Source: an uncultured Bacteroidota bacterium (GTDB lineage Bacteria > Bacteroidota > Bacteroidia > Flavobacteriales > Flavobacteriaceae). From it: 64,000 nt of DNA. How positions within the stretch are numbered: position 1 is the stretch's first letter; every line of letters starts with the position of its first letter. The notes beneath the pieces are model-generated. The model did no database searches. It had not been told where the DNA came from and was given only the letters and a program-made list of their open reading frames with translations. Positions 53,132 to 62,980 of this stretch are shown in pieces. The DNA is taken from positions 62,001 through 126,000 of the forward strand of contig CACPQA010000002.1 in assembly GCA_902635965.1 (NCBI GenBank), in the 5' to 3' direction. A program made the position numbers and the translations under genes.

Positions 53132-53995
53132 TTATGATTTTCTGTTTTTTATAATAAGAACATCTGTCGGCAATTCAGATAAAATATGTTCGAGATCTTT
53201 TGGAAAAATTCTTGAAAGAAAAGAGGAACGATTCTCTTCTGAATTTAGAACAAGTAAGTCAGCTCGAACAACCCTAGCATAATGACCAATTGAATATCCT
53301 CTAGCTCCAAAAATACTTTGTGATTGGATTTTTTTGTTTTTTTTAAGACTCTCAGGTATATTTAGCAAGATATCATCATATCTGTTTTTTTCTTCGGTTT
53401 CTATTCCCTCTTTAATTTCGGTAATCTTTTTTAGGCTTTCATCGTCGTCGGCTGTCATGGACACCTTAGATTGGCTTATTTCACCAACAAGAGTTACGTT
53501 GGGAATATTCATAAGGAAAGAAAATTCAAATGCAGACCTTATTGTTTTCTCTGTATTAGGTTCATTTATAGCATTCACTACAACGTGTTTCGAAGGAACC
53601 TCTTGAATCGATGGTTTAATTAAAAGCAGAACTGAACAGGACGCTTTTCTTGTAATTTTCCTTGCTATTGACCCTACATAAAATTTTAAAACATTTTCTC
53701 TTTGTACAGCACCAAGAAGTAATAAATCAATTTTATTTTTTTCGCACATCTTTAAAATAGTTGGGATTGGATCCCCTTCTTTCCATAGCACTTTTGTAAA
53801 TTTTGACTGCACAGGGGAATCCTTTAATATCTCCTCAAAGGTTTTTTCCTTTACAGGGGTTTTTTTTCCAACATGAATGAAAAAAAGTTCTGCCTCAAGT
53901 GAGTTAGCTAAACGCAATGATGTAAATATGTTAGCTTTTAAATTTGGAGAAAAGGCAAAACCAACTAAAATTCTTTTAAATAAAGTTTTTTTCAA
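53132..53995 (-). CDS. Universal stress protein, tandem UspA domains
   Basis: 287 residues, twice the length of a single Usp domain. The first domain starts KRILVGFAFSPNLKANIFTSLRLANSLEAELFFIHVG and has LLLLGAVQRENVLKFYVGSIARKITRKASCSVLLL, the usual G-x2-G-x9-G-type ATP-binding end. A second, weaker copy ends LVLNSEENR…LPTDVLIIKNRKS. The start is TTG at 53995. It heads the usp-sulP-MBL-M1-rnpA operon; pairing with SulP is frequent and may regulate the transporter. Confidence 0.85.
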   Translation of the reverse strand: MKKTLFKRILVGFAFSPNLKANIFTSLRLANSLEAELFFIHVGKKTPVKEKTFEEILKDSPVQSKFTKVLWKEGDPIPTILKMCEKNKIDLLLLGAVQRENVLKFYVGSIARKITRKASCSVLLLIKPSIQEVPSKHVVVNAINEPNTEKTIRSAFEFSFLMNIPNVTLVGEISQSKVSMTADDDESLKKITEIKEGIETEEKNRYDDILLNIPESLKKNKKIQSQSIFGARGYSIGHYARVVRADLLVLNSEENRSSFLSRIFPKDLEHILSELPTDVLIIKNRKS

Positions 53996-54060
53996 CTTTT
54001 TTTATATAATATAATCTAAAAAAATTAGAAATTAAATTTTTATTTTCAACATAGATTAAT

Positions 54061-54741
54061 TTACAAATCCAAAGAACCTCCAATTTTCGGGATGATTAAT
54101 TTTTTTTTACGAAAGTTAAACTTTTTTACAGCATTAGAAACGTCAATCTTTATGGGCGGGAATGTGTTAAAGTGACATCCGATTATTTTTTTACACTTAA
54201 TGAAATCCGAAGCCGTCAAGGCCTCGTCGATACCCATTGTGAAGTTATCCCCGACTGGTAAAATTGCAAAATTAAGTTTAGGACAAAGCTTAGGAATTAA
54301 TTTCATATCATAAGTTAATGCTGTGTCGCCGGCATGATAAAAGGATTTATCATTCCCATAAACAACAAACCCCCCAGGATTGCCACCGTAGCTTCCGTCA
54401 GGGAGTACTGATGAATGTATAGCAGACACAAATTTAATAGTGCCAAAATCAAAATTAAACTTTCCCCCATGGTTCATACCATGACCATTAACCCCTTTGG
54501 CATTGTACCATGAAACAATTTCATAGTTTGAAATGATTGTAGCATTATTGTTTCTAGCAATTAACTCTGCGTCTAGCAGGTGGTCTTGGTGCCCGTGAGT
54601 AATTAAAATATAATCACATTTTATACTTGAAATGTCTATATTTTTTGCCAGTTCGTTTCCTGTAATAAAGGGGTCTATTAATAACCTTTTTCCGTTGAAT
54701 AAAATCAAAAAACATGAGTGTCCCAGGTAAGTAACTTTCAT
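54061..54741 (-). CDS. UPF0173 family metal-dependent hydrolase
   Basis: 226 residues of the short MBL-fold UPF0173 family: YLGHSCFLILFNGKRLLIDPFITGN, THGHQDHLLDAE (metal His cluster), HAGDTALTYDMKLIPKL and PVGDNFTMGIDEAL. Substrate unknown. Third in the rmuC-M20-UPF0173 operon, eight bases after the peptidase gene. Confidence 0.92.
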   Translation of the reverse strand: MKVTYLGHSCFLILFNGKRLLIDPFITGNELAKNIDISSIKCDYILITHGHQDHLLDAELIARNNNATIISNYEIVSWYNAKGVNGHGMNHGGKFNFDFGTIKFVSAIHSSVLPDGSYGGNPGGFVVYGNDKSFYHAGDTALTYDMKLIPKLCPKLNFAILPVGDNFTMGIDEALTASDFIKCKKIIGCHFNTFPPIKIDVSNAVKKFNFRKKKLIIPKIGGSLDL

Positions 54742-54749
54742 TTTTAAAC

Positions 54750-56255
54750 CTATAATTTCTCTGATAAAATTGACAAAATTGTCTTCACTCCTTCTCTGTA
54801 ATTACCTAATCTAATGTTTTCATTTGGGCTGTGCTGATTGTTATCTCTATTGACGGTAGGAACAGTAATTGCTGGAATATTTAAAGTATTAACAAATGGA
54901 GAAATTGGTATTGAGCCTCCACTCATCCTTATCAAAATTGGTTCTTCGCCAAACCCTCTTTTTATAGCATTCCTAAGCCAAACACTGTATTCATTTTTAA
55001 GACTAGTTCTAAACGACTGATATGAAATTTTAGAGGTAAAAGTTGCAATTTTTTTGTGTTTTAACCTTTCTTTTTTGTTTGGTTCTCTGTCTAGTACTAA
55101 ATACCCTAACCCTTCAATGTGTTTCTTTATCAACGATAAAAGTCTTCTCGGATTAGATTCTTTTACAAGCCTCACATCAATTTCTGCTCTAGCCCAAGAA
55201 GGAATTATCGTTCGCACCTCGTCATTAATCCAGCCAGAACTCATTCCTCTGATATTTAATGAAGGGTATTGAATCGCTTCTTGATATGTGTCCTTTACTT
55301 TATCGAAGCCCGCGACTTGGAGCAGGTCTAATAATTCCATTTCATTGTGAGGTGTAGAATCCAGTATTTTTTTTACATCAGGTGTAATTTCAATTCCATC
55401 ATAATAACCATCAATTGTCACTTTTCCATATTCATCTTTCATTGATGCAAGTATTTTTGATAATCTTAATGCAGGGTTCGGCACATAGTTCCCAAAATGT
55501 CCGCTGTGTTGAGGGACTATGGGACCATATGTTGTTAATTGAATTGTGGCAATCCCTCTAGCCCCAAAAGTTAAGGTTGGTTTGTTAAGCCTATGACGAG
55601 GGCCATCAAGAATAATTAAAACATCAGAAGTAAGAAGTTCACCATTTTTTTTAACAGCGTCCGGTAAATTGGGAGATCCCATTTCTTCTTCAAAATCTAG
55701 TATTACTTTTATGTTAAAGCTGGGAGTGATTCCATTTTCATCAATTGCATCAATCGCTGCCAAAAACATTGAAACCGGACCTTTCGCGTCACTAGATGAT
55801 CGTGCAAAAACCCTCCAATCATCATTATATTCATATATTTTCTCCCAATTTATAGCCTCCCAAAAACCCGAAGAATTCTTTTTTTTCAATACTGGGGAAT
55901 ATGGATTTTCTTGATTCCATTTTAAGGGGTCCACAGGCTGTCCGTCCATTTGAAGGTATATGAGGACCGTTTTCCCTTTTGAGGTAAAATCTCTTTTAGC
56001 CAACAACAGGGGCGCACCCTTAGTGATAATTTTTGAAACCTTAAATCCCCTCTTTCCAAATTCTTCCTCAGTCCACTTTATGTTTTTTTCTATATCTATT
56101 TTATCGTTTGCATCGTTTGGGATACTAAGTAATTTTTTAAACATCTCAAAGGAACTTAGTGTATATTTTGAGGCTAAACGGTCTAGGGTTAATCTTTTTT
56201 GACAAAAAAGATTTAAACAACAGTTAACCATAAAAAGTAAAATAATTTTTTTCAT
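54750..56255 (-). CDS. M20 family metallopeptidase with atypical first metal ligand
   Basis: 501 residues with a signal peptide. Di-zinc M20 motifs are mostly intact: ARSSSDAKGP (bridging Asp), FEEEMGSPN (catalytic Glu-Glu), ILDGPRH (Asp) and the final His in DNNQHSPNE. The first motif, usually Gly-His-x-Asp, is LQMDGQPVDP, so Gln replaces the metal-binding His. A dimerisation domain lies in the middle (QHSGHFGNYVPNPALRLSKI). Likely a secreted di- or carboxypeptidase; activity needs proof. Confidence 0.85.
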   Translation of the reverse strand: MKKIILLFMVNCCLNLFCQKRLTLDRLASKYTLSSFEMFKKLLSIPNDANDKIDIEKNIKWTEEEFGKRGFKVSKIITKGAPLLLAKRDFTSKGKTVLIYLQMDGQPVDPLKWNQENPYSPVLKKKNSSGFWEAINWEKIYEYNDDWRVFARSSSDAKGPVSMFLAAIDAIDENGITPSFNIKVILDFEEEMGSPNLPDAVKKNGELLTSDVLIILDGPRHRLNKPTLTFGARGIATIQLTTYGPIVPQHSGHFGNYVPNPALRLSKILASMKDEYGKVTIDGYYDGIEITPDVKKILDSTPHNEMELLDLLQVAGFDKVKDTYQEAIQYPSLNIRGMSSGWINDEVRTIIPSWARAEIDVRLVKESNPRRLLSLIKKHIEGLGYLVLDREPNKKERLKHKKIATFTSKISYQSFRTSLKNEYSVWLRNAIKRGFGEEPILIRMSGGSIPISPFVNTLNIPAITVPTVNRDNNQHSPNENIRLGNYREGVKTILSILSEKL

Positions 56256-57344
56256 TTATTCAAGGTTTTTAACATCTTCAAAAGATTCAGGGATACTAAT
56301 TTGCCTCACTTGAGCCTCTGCGTTAATTGATTCATTTTTTGATTTAAGCTCTTTAGTCAAAATTTGTTTTGATCTTCTTTCGGATGGTGGATTTAATTTT
56401 TCAGCTTTTTCAAACTCAATTACAGATTCTAGTAAATCTTTGGGCAGGTCATTTTTGCATTTTACCAAAAGTTCAATAAATTGATTAGCAAAAAACTGAT
56501 CAATTTGGATTTTTCTTTTAGTTGTATGTGCAAACCTCCCTATAACACGACATATGTTTTCTCTTTCTTCTGGGCTTAACTGCTCAGCAAATTCATACTC
56601 TTCTATCTTTTTTAAAGATAAAATTATAGGTTCTAGAGAATCAATTGTAACCACATATACTTTATAATCCCCAAGGTTATATGTAAGCTGAGAGATATGT
56701 TCGATTGTATTGGAAGGAACAACCAAAAAAACTTCTTTTCTTACAGACTCTTGGGAGGCATATTTTTTAAGATTATCAGTCTCTCGTCTAATGTATTTTG
56801 GGAAATTAGTTAAATCGTTGTTAGCCGGACTTTTAGCATCAAATATTATATATTCGTCACAAATATTAATTGTGTTATCCGGCTTTCCTTTGAATGGTAC
56901 CTCTTCAATATAGTCTACAAGATGAGTCTGGCAAATCATTTTTATTTTTTGCTCGACATAAGTTTCATGAGAAGACCATTGATGTTTAAGTTTTTCGAAT
57001 TCCTCTTCCTTTTCCTTCAACTTAGAATCTTGGATTCGGCCTCTCTCAGCATCCAAATCTTTTTTTACCTGTGAAACTTGTGCGACCTCTCTTTGGTACT
57101 CTTTTATTAAGGACTTCTCTTGAATAAAAATTTGTTTTTCCAAACTGTTTATTTCGCTTGATAGAATCTTATTCTTAGAGGTTTCATCTACTAACTTCTT
57201 TTCTAGGTCACTTAATCGTTCTTCTATTTCTTTGACTTCTTTAAGTGTGCTGTCGGAAAGCTCTTTTATCAACCGCCATGAAAAAAGCCTTTCCCAAAAT
57301 GAATAATTCTTTAATTTCTCAAAAAAAACATTGATTCTTTCCAT
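56256..57344 (-). CDS. rmuC: RmuC family DNA recombination protein
   Basis: 362 residues. A long N-terminal coiled coil (about 30-130) is followed by the RmuC domain, with INICDEYIIFDAKSPANNDL and YIRRETDNLKKYASQESVRKEVFLVVPSNT, a PD-(D/E)xK-like nuclease core. RmuC limits sequence inversions in E. coli. The first residues do not contain the usual membrane helix. It heads the rmuC-M20-UPF0173 operon, with a TAAATTTA box five bases upstream of the ATG. Confidence 0.87.
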   Translation of the reverse strand: MERINVFFEKLKNYSFWERLFSWRLIKELSDSTLKEVKEIEERLSDLEKKLVDETSKNKILSSEINSLEKQIFIQEKSLIKEYQREVAQVSQVKKDLDAERGRIQDSKLKEKEEEFEKLKHQWSSHETYVEQKIKMICQTHLVDYIEEVPFKGKPDNTINICDEYIIFDAKSPANNDLTNFPKYIRRETDNLKKYASQESVRKEVFLVVPSNTIEHISQLTYNLGDYKVYVVTIDSLEPIILSLKKIEEYEFAEQLSPEERENICRVIGRFAHTTKRKIQIDQFFANQFIELLVKCKNDLPKDLLESVIEFEKAEKLNPPSERRSKQILTKELKSKNESINAEAQVRQISIPESFEDVKNLE

Positions 57345-57349
57345 AAATC

Positions 57350-57357
57350 TAAATTTA
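57350..57357 (-). promoter_or_regulatory. -7 box of rmuC
   Basis: TAAATTTA on the minus strand, five bases before the ATG; one base off consensus and another candidate leaderless start. Confidence 0.4.
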
Positions 57358-57387
57358 AGCCGAATTTAGAAGAAATCATATTATAAT

Positions 57388-59184
57388 TCAATCATTAAGC
57401 TTTAGAACTGCTAAAAATGCTTGTTGGGGTATTTCAACACTACCAATTTGTCTCATCTTCTTCTTTCCTTTCTTTTGATTTTCAAGAAGCTTCCTTTTTC
57501 TTGTTATGTCTCCTCCATAGCATTTCGCTGTAACATCTTTCCTGACAGCTTTTATTGTTTCGCGAGATATAATTTTAGCCCCAATTGCAGCTTGAACTGG
57601 AATATCAAATTGTTGTCTTGGAATTAATTCTTTAAGCTTTTCACACATTTTTTTACCAATAGTATACGCATTATCAGCATGAATTAGAGAAGACAAAGCA
57701 TCTACTGGATTACCATTTAATAAAATATCCACCCTGACAAGCTTTGAAACACTGAACCCAATTGGCGAGTAATCAAAAGACGCATAGCCCTTGGACACGG
57801 TTTTTAATCGGTCATAAAAGTCAAAAACAATTTCTGCTAGCGGAAGTTCAAAAACAAGCTCGACTCTCTGTTGAGTAAGGTAAGTTTGATTAATCATCTT
57901 CCCCCTTTTTTCTATGCACAACGTTATAACATTTCCGATATAATCAGATTTTGTGATTATTGAAGCTTTGATATAAGGTTCTTCCACTCTCTCTAAAACT
58001 GAAGGGTCAGGTATATCAGAAGGATTATTTACAAGAATCAATTTGTTTGGTTCTTTCCGAGTGAATGCATGGTAAGAAACATTTGGCACTGTTGTGATTA
58101 CACTCATTCCAAATTCGCGCTCCAGCCTTTGTTGAATTATTTCAAGGTGCAACATCCCTAAAAAACCACATCTAAATCCGAAACCAAGCGCAGCAGAACT
58201 TTCTGGTATAAAAACTAAAGAAGCATCATTTAATTGCAATTTTTCCATGGACTTCCTAAGCTCTTCATAATCATCAGTGTCTACTGGGTAGATTCCAGCA
58301 AAAACCATCGGCTTTACTTCTTCAAACCCATCAATGGCATCTACTTCAATCTGCCCGTCGTCTATGATTGTGTCACCAACTTTTACTTCCTTTGCATTTT
58401 TAATTCCTGTGATTAGATACCCTACATCACCAGACGAAATCAAATTTTTTGAAACCTTGTTGAGTTTTAATGTACCCACTTCATCTGCGACATAACTCTT
58501 CCCGGTTGCCAAGAATTTGATAGTTTGACCTTTTTTAATTTTGCCATTTATAACTTTAAAATATGTTTCAATTCCTCTAAAGGGATTAAAAACCGAGTCG
58601 AAAATTAATGCCTGAAGAGGCAAATCACTCCTCCCTTTTGGAGAAGGGATTCTATTGATTATTGCACTTATAATTTTATCTATACCTTCACCCGTTTTTG
58701 CAGAGGCTTTTAAAATTTGATTTTTTTCACATCCTAACAAATCGATTATGTCATCTGTAACCTCTTCAATGTTTGCCGAAGGGAGGTCTATTTTATTAAG
58801 TATTGGAATTATCTCTAAATCATTCTCTAGAGCAAGGTACAAGTTTGAAATTGTCTGTGCCTGTATACTTTGCGCGGCATCAACCACTAATAAAGCACCT
58901 TCGCAAGCAGCAATTGATCTAGAAACCTCATAGGAAAAGTCAACATGTCCAGGGGTATCAATTAAATTTAGTGTATAATTTTTGTTCTCATATTTATGCT
59001 CCATTTGTATTGCGTGAGACTTTATGGTTATTCCTCTCTCTCTCTCGAGGTCCATATCGTCCAAAAGTTGTTCTTTCTTTTCCCTTTGCTCAACCGTACC
59101 TGTAAAATCCAAAAGCCTGTCTGCAAGGGTACTTTTTCCGTGATCAATGTGGGCTATGATACAAAAATTTCTAATTAGGTCCAT
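57388..59184 (-). CDS. lepA: Elongation factor 4 (LepA)
   Basis: 598 residues of the ribosomal back-translocase GTPase: [15 protein letters not shown] (G1), [10 protein letters not shown] (G2), [12 protein letters not shown] (G3), NKIDLPSA (G4), and the LepA-specific C-terminal domain ending in [12 protein letters not shown]. The ATG at 59184 (MDLIRNFC) is used: it gives the exact usual length and lies 18 bases after a TATATTTA box. The frame remains open upstream to 59382, but that part overlaps dusB and has no family match. Confidence 0.97.
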   Translation of the reverse strand: MDLIRNFCIIAHIDHGKSTLADRLLDFTGTVEQREKKEQLLDDMDLERERGITIKSHAIQMEHKYENKNYTLNLIDTPGHVDFSYEVSRSIAACEGALLVVDAAQSIQAQTISNLYLALENDLEIIPILNKIDLPSANIEEVTDDIIDLLGCEKNQILKASAKTGEGIDKIISAIINRIPSPKGRSDLPLQALIFDSVFNPFRGIETYFKVINGKIKKGQTIKFLATGKSYVADEVGTLKLNKVSKNLISSGDVGYLITGIKNAKEVKVGDTIIDDGQIEVDAIDGFEEVKPMVFAGIYPVDTDDYEELRKSMEKLQLNDASLVFIPESSAALGFGFRCGFLGMLHLEIIQQRLEREFGMSVITTVPNVSYHAFTRKEPNKLILVNNPSDIPDPSVLERVEEPYIKASIITKSDYIGNVITLCIEKRGKMINQTYLTQQRVELVFELPLAEIVFDFYDRLKTVSKGYASFDYSPIGFSVSKLVRVDILLNGNPVDALSSLIHADNAYTIGKKMCEKLKELIPRQQFDIPVQAAIGAKIISRETIKAVRKDVTAKCYGGDITRKRKLLENQKKGKKKMRQIGSVEIPQQAFLAVLKLND

Positions 59185-59202
59185 ATAAATTTTCAATCGT
59201 TG

Positions 59203-59210
59203 TAAATATA
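59203..59210 (-). promoter_or_regulatory. -7 box of lepA
   Basis: Minus strand TATATTTA, 18 bases before the chosen lepA ATG. Its position within the longer open frame supports the shorter start. Confidence 0.45.
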
Positions 59211-59234
59211 CGTTAATGTATGCAGCCTTTTTTT

Positions 59235-59242
59235 TATTTTTG
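59235..59242 (+). promoter_or_regulatory. -7 promoter box of dusB
   Basis: TATTTTTG, an exact TAnnTTTG match, nine bases before the dusB ATG. It is within 25 bases of the divergent lepA box. Confidence 0.5.
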
Positions 59243-59251
59243 TGAAAATTC

Positions 59252-60244
59252 ATGGTAAAAATAGGCAAAATAGAATTTGAAGATTTCCCTTTACTACTTG
59301 CTCCTATGGAAGATGTAAGTGACCCGCCTTTTCGAGCACTATGCAAAGAAAAAGGCGCGGATTTAGTGTATACCGAGTTCATTTCAAGCGAAGGCCTAAT
59401 TAGAAATGCAGCGAAAAGTGTTCAAAAGCTCGACATTTACCAAAAAGAAAGGCCAGTTGGGATTCAGATTTTTGGCTCTAATTTAGAATCGATGTTAAAA
59501 TCAATTGAGATAGTAGAAAAAACAAAACCAGATATAATCGATATTAACTATGGGTGTCCTGTAAAAAAAGTTGTCTGTAAAGGAGCTGGTGCAGGCATAC
59601 TAAAGGATATTCCCTTGATGGTTCAGCTAACTAAGGAAATGGTAAAAAAAACTAAATTGCCAGTAACAGTAAAGACTCGACTGGGTTGGGATGAAAGCAC
59701 AATCAAAATAGTCGAAGTTGCAGAAAGACTGCAAGACGTCGGCATAGCAGCTATTTCTATTCATGGGAGAACAAGATCACAGATGTATAAGGGTAAAGCA
59801 GACTGGAATCGCATTTCTGAGGTTAAAAATAATCCAAGAATGAAAATTCCAGTTTTTGGCAATGGTGATGTTGATTCTCCAGAGGCAGCCCTAGAGATGA
59901 AAAATAAATTTGGATTGGATGGCGCTATGATTGGACGTGCAAGCATTGGTAATCCATGGATTTTTAATCAAATAAAACATTATTTCAAGTGTGGGGAAAA
60001 ACTAGAAGAACCAAAAAATATTGAAAAGATAGAACTTGTAAAGAGACATTTTGAGATGTCGGTAAAATGGAAGGGGCCAAAGCTTGCAATATATGAAACC
60101 AGAAAACACTACAGCAGATACTTTAAAGGGATCGAAAATATAAAAAAATTTAAACTAAAATTAATCTCATCAAATTCAGTTGAAGAAGTTATTTCTACTC
60201 TACAAGAACTACGTGAAATCTTCTCAGAACCGCAATTAGTCTAA
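59252..60244 (+). CDS. dusB: tRNA-dihydrouridine synthase
   Basis: 330 residues of an FMN-dependent enzyme reducing uridines in tRNA D-loops. [50 protein letters not shown] (catalytic Cys region), [27 protein letters not shown] and [16 protein letters not shown] form the Dus barrel; a helical RNA-binding domain follows. DusB is the best subfamily guess. It ends with a nine-base stop overlap with the convergent ABC permease gene. Confidence 0.93.
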   Translation: MVKIGKIEFEDFPLLLAPMEDVSDPPFRALCKEKGADLVYTEFISSEGLIRNAAKSVQKLDIYQKERPVGIQIFGSNLESMLKSIEIVEKTKPDIIDINYGCPVKKVVCKGAGAGILKDIPLMVQLTKEMVKKTKLPVTVKTRLGWDESTIKIVEVAERLQDVGIAAISIHGRTRSQMYKGKADWNRISEVKNNPRMKIPVFGNGDVDSPEAALEMKNKFGLDGAMIGRASIGNPWIFNQIKHYFKCGEKLEEPKNIEKIELVKRHFEMSVKWKGPKLAIYETRKHYSRYFKGIENIKKFKLKLISSNSVEEVISTLQELREIFSEPQLV

Positions 60245-61444
60245 ATAAGAATAGGCCTTCCCTTTAATGCCAGCGGTTGCAATAATTGACGTGATTGATC
60301 CTAAAAAAAACACGGTTAACAATACCGCTAAACAATTTTCAAACATAATCTCAACTGGATATGCAAGTGACGTTGAAGGCACATAGAGAAAAGGAAAGTT
60401 TTTTTGAATAAATACAATTAGTATACCCAAACCAAATCCCAAAACAGACCCTAGCCATGAAATGCAACATCCCAAAAAAAAGAATATTTGTTGGATTTGT
60501 TTAGGAACAATTCCTATTGCATGGAAAATAAAAAACTCCCTTTTCTTGTCTAAATACATAATTACAATTGACCCAAATACAGAAAAAAGAGATATTAGAA
60601 CTATGAAGCTGAAAACTAAATATAAAACAATGTTTTCTGTATTTAACATCTTATATATAGATGAGTTTAATTCTTTCCTCGACTCAACAATTACTTGATT
60701 ATTTAATGCTTTAAATATCTCTTTTTTTAAGTTTTTAATATTTGGCGCTCCTTGAATTTTAAAGTCAATAAAATCAAATTTGTTAAGCTGGTTTTGAAAA
60801 AGTTTTCTAGCAAAGTTAATATTAGAAAAAACATACAATTTATTTATGTCTTCGATTGAAGAATAAATACCAGCCACTAGTGCAGTTTCAGTTTTAAAAG
60901 GATTAAAGTTAATTGTTGATTTGTTTAACTTTCTGGGGACAGTAATTTTCAAAAGATCAGAATAATCATAAACACCAAGATTAATTTGTTTTGCGATGGA
61001 GCTACCAATAATCACTTCCGAATATCCATCTTCAAACCAACTTCCTGAAATCATGAGAGAGTCTATTTGAACTATTTTAGAATAATTCGATTGCACGCCT
61101 CTTAAAACCGCCATCATAGTTTTATCTTTAAAGTTTAGAACCACCTTATTTTCTATCACTGGTGAACTTTCACTAATACCGGGGATAGAATTAATTTTTG
61201 ATAATTCTTCATTAGAAAGAATTATTTCCCCCCCATATTTAGGTTTTATTCTGAAATCAGGATCAAACTTATTCGTGAAAGAAAGACCAAAAGTTTTTAG
61301 CCCACTAAATGCACTCAAAACTATAAATAAAGACGCGGTTGAAAACGAAATAACTGCTACTGCAATTATGTTCATAATATTAATTACAGATTTTTCTTTA
61401 TTAGAAAAAAAATATTTTAGAGCAAAGTAGAGAGATACCTTCAA
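60236..61444 (-). CDS. LolC/LolE-like ABC transporter permease
   Basis: 402 residues with the FtsX-type layout: a first membrane helix (NIIAVAVISFSTASLFIVLSAFSG), a large extracytoplasmic domain (about 45-270), then three more helices including VFSFIVLISLFSVFGSIVIMYLDKKREFFIFHAIG. It resembles LolC/LolE subunits that extract lipoproteins from the inner membrane. No ATPase gene is adjacent. It follows rbfA by one base, a common pairing in flavobacteria. Confidence 0.86.
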   Translation of the reverse strand: MKVSLYFALKYFFSNKEKSVINIMNIIAVAVISFSTASLFIVLSAFSGLKTFGLSFTNKFDPDFRIKPKYGGEIILSNEELSKINSIPGISESSPVIENKVVLNFKDKTMMAVLRGVQSNYSKIVQIDSLMISGSWFEDGYSEVIIGSSIAKQINLGVYDYSDLLKITVPRKLNKSTINFNPFKTETALVAGIYSSIEDINKLYVFSNINFARKLFQNQLNKFDFIDFKIQGAPNIKNLKKEIFKALNNQVIVESRKELNSSIYKMLNTENIVLYLVFSFIVLISLFSVFGSIVIMYLDKKREFFIFHAIGIVPKQIQQIFFFLGCCISWLGSVLGFGLGILIVFIQKNFPFLYVPSTSLAYPVEIMFENCLAVLLTVFFLGSITSIIATAGIKGKAYSYLD

Positions 61445-61445
61445 A

Positions 61446-61808
61446 TTATTCTTTAATTGGATTTTTACCTTCTTTTAAAGACGATTCAATCTTTTCGATA
61501 TAGTCAAGAGAATCATCTAAATAAAAAGTTAAGTTTGGAATTATTCTTAGTTCATCTTTGAGTTTTTGTGATAGTGTATGTTTGACCTGTTTAGCATTAT
61601 CACGAAGCCCTTTTATGTAATCATCTTTGTTTTTTGACGGATAAATGCTAATATAGACCTTAGCAACAGACAAATCAGGAGAAATTTTAACCTTCGTCAC
61701 AGACACTAACGTATTAGATGAGCCACTAAATCTAATAGCTTTATGAAAGATGTTAGACATTTCTTTTTGTAGAAGCGAAGAAACCTTTTTTTGTCTTTGG
61801 GAATTCAT
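61446..61808 (-). CDS. rbfA: Ribosome-binding factor A
   Basis: 120 residues of the 30S assembly factor. SQRQKKVSSLLQKEMSNIFHK and LVSVTKVKISPDLSVAKVYISIYPSKN are the conserved KH-like core; RIIPNLTFYLDDSLDYIEKIE is the usual C-terminal motif. The ATG at 61808 is preferred over a TTG one codon earlier. Upstream is TAATTTTA, five bases from the start. Confidence 0.94.
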   Translation of the reverse strand: MNSQRQKKVSSLLQKEMSNIFHKAIRFSGSSNTLVSVTKVKISPDLSVAKVYISIYPSKNKDDYIKGLRDNAKQVKHTLSQKLKDELRIIPNLTFYLDDSLDYIEKIESSLKEGKNPIKE

Positions 61809-61813
61809 CAAGG

Positions 61814-61821
61814 TAAAATTA
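61814..61821 (-). promoter_or_regulatory. Possible -7 box of rbfA
   Basis: Minus strand TAATTTTA, five bases before the ATG; one base off TAnnTTTG. Confidence 0.35.
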
Positions 61822-61878
61822 AAATTTTTTATTGTGGGTTGAAATTATTTTAAGCAAGAAGAAAACAAAATTTAATGT

Positions 61879-61886
61879 TACTTTTG
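61879..61886 (+). promoter_or_regulatory. -7 promoter box of the cation antiporter gene
   Basis: TACTTTTG, an exact TAnnTTTG match, 17 bases before the ATG at 61904. It lies within the longer reading frame and supports the later start. Confidence 0.5.
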
Positions 61887-61903
61887 TCAAGCAAAGTTTC
61901 AAA

Positions 61904-62977
61904 ATGAATGAACTTATCGTTCCGTTCTGTTCAATTTTCATTGCAATGATCGTAATTTGGAGATCAAGCGATGGGTTTCAAGCAGCATCTGATTATCTCG
62001 GTAGGAACCTTACAGAAGGTGTAAGAGGGGCTACTATCAATGCAATTGGGAGTTCAATGCCTGAACTTTTCACCACCCTCTTTGGATTAATAATGCTTGG
62101 CGAACTTGACAACTTCGCATTTGGAATGGGAACAACATCCGGCAGTGCAATTTTCAATAGTATGATTATACCTGCTGTTGTAATTTTGGCAGTTACACTT
62201 TTTGGGATTAAAAATAAGGTTGAGGTCTCGAAAAAAGTAATTCTTAGAGATGGTCTAGGTTTAATTATCTGTGAATTTATTTTAATGTACGTAATCTATA
62301 AAAACAAGATTGATTGGGCAGATGGCCTTATTTTAATGTCTACATACTTAATTTATATTATTTATATGTTTACTTCTATGAAGACCGTTGAAGAGACAAA
62401 TTTAATTTCAAACAAATCTCAAGGCAGTGGAGAAACCCCGATCTTAAAAGCGATTGTATATTTTGATTTTGTCAATATTTTTTTTAGAAAAAAAGCAAAT
62501 GCATTCAACGCTTGGTCTTTGTTACTTTTTTCTATGGGAATAATTGGTTCGGCCTGTGTCTTACTAATTAATGCTTGTGAAACTATTGCTGAGGAGATGG
62601 GAATTGCACCTTACTTTATTGCAGTTATTCTTGCATCTGCAGCAACTAGTCTGCCAGATACAATTCTGTCATACAGGGATGCTTTAAAAGGGGAGTACGA
62701 TGATGCAATCTCAAATGCTCTGGGGAGTAATATTTTTGATATTTGTTTTGCTTTAGGGTTACCTATTTTTGCATACACATTGATTAAAGGCCCAATTGTT
62801 ATGCCCCCAACTACCTTATCTGATGTCATAGAATTACAGATAAGCCTAATTATTTTAACCATAGCTTCTTTTTATATTTTTTATTTTAACAAAGGCCTCA
62901 AAACAAGACACAGTATCTATCTTGTAGGATTATACATTCTGTTTGTGGTCTTTATATTTATAAATGCATACATGTAG
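61904..62977 (+). CDS. CaCA family sodium/calcium-type antiporter
   Basis: 357 residues with about ten membrane helices in two inverted halves. The alpha-repeats are GATINAIGSSMPELFTTLFGL and ILASAATSLPDTILSYRDALKGEYDDAISNALGSNIFDICFALGLP, the ion-coordinating signature of cation/Ca2+ exchangers. The second repeat has Ser-Leu-Pro-Asp where many have Pro-Glu. The transported ion is not determinable. ATG at 61904 is chosen; the frame is open to 61832 but that stretch is polar and overlaps the promoter. Confidence 0.85.
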   Translation: MNELIVPFCSIFIAMIVIWRSSDGFQAASDYLGRNLTEGVRGATINAIGSSMPELFTTLFGLIMLGELDNFAFGMGTTSGSAIFNSMIIPAVVILAVTLFGIKNKVEVSKKVILRDGLGLIICEFILMYVIYKNKIDWADGLILMSTYLIYIIYMFTSMKTVEETNLISNKSQGSGETPILKAIVYFDFVNIFFRKKANAFNAWSLLLFSMGIIGSACVLLINACETIAEEMGIAPYFIAVILASAATSLPDTILSYRDALKGEYDDAISNALGSNIFDICFALGLPIFAYTLIKGPIVMPPTTLSDVIELQISLIILTIASFYIFYFNKGLKTRHSIYLVGLYILFVVFIFINAYM

Positions 62978-62980
62978 AAA

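Noticed and set aside
59185-59382. 66-codon upstream extension of lepA
   Set aside because: It overlaps dusB and its promoter, has no LepA homology, and a -7 box lies inside it; MDLIRNF gives the standard 598-residue protein.
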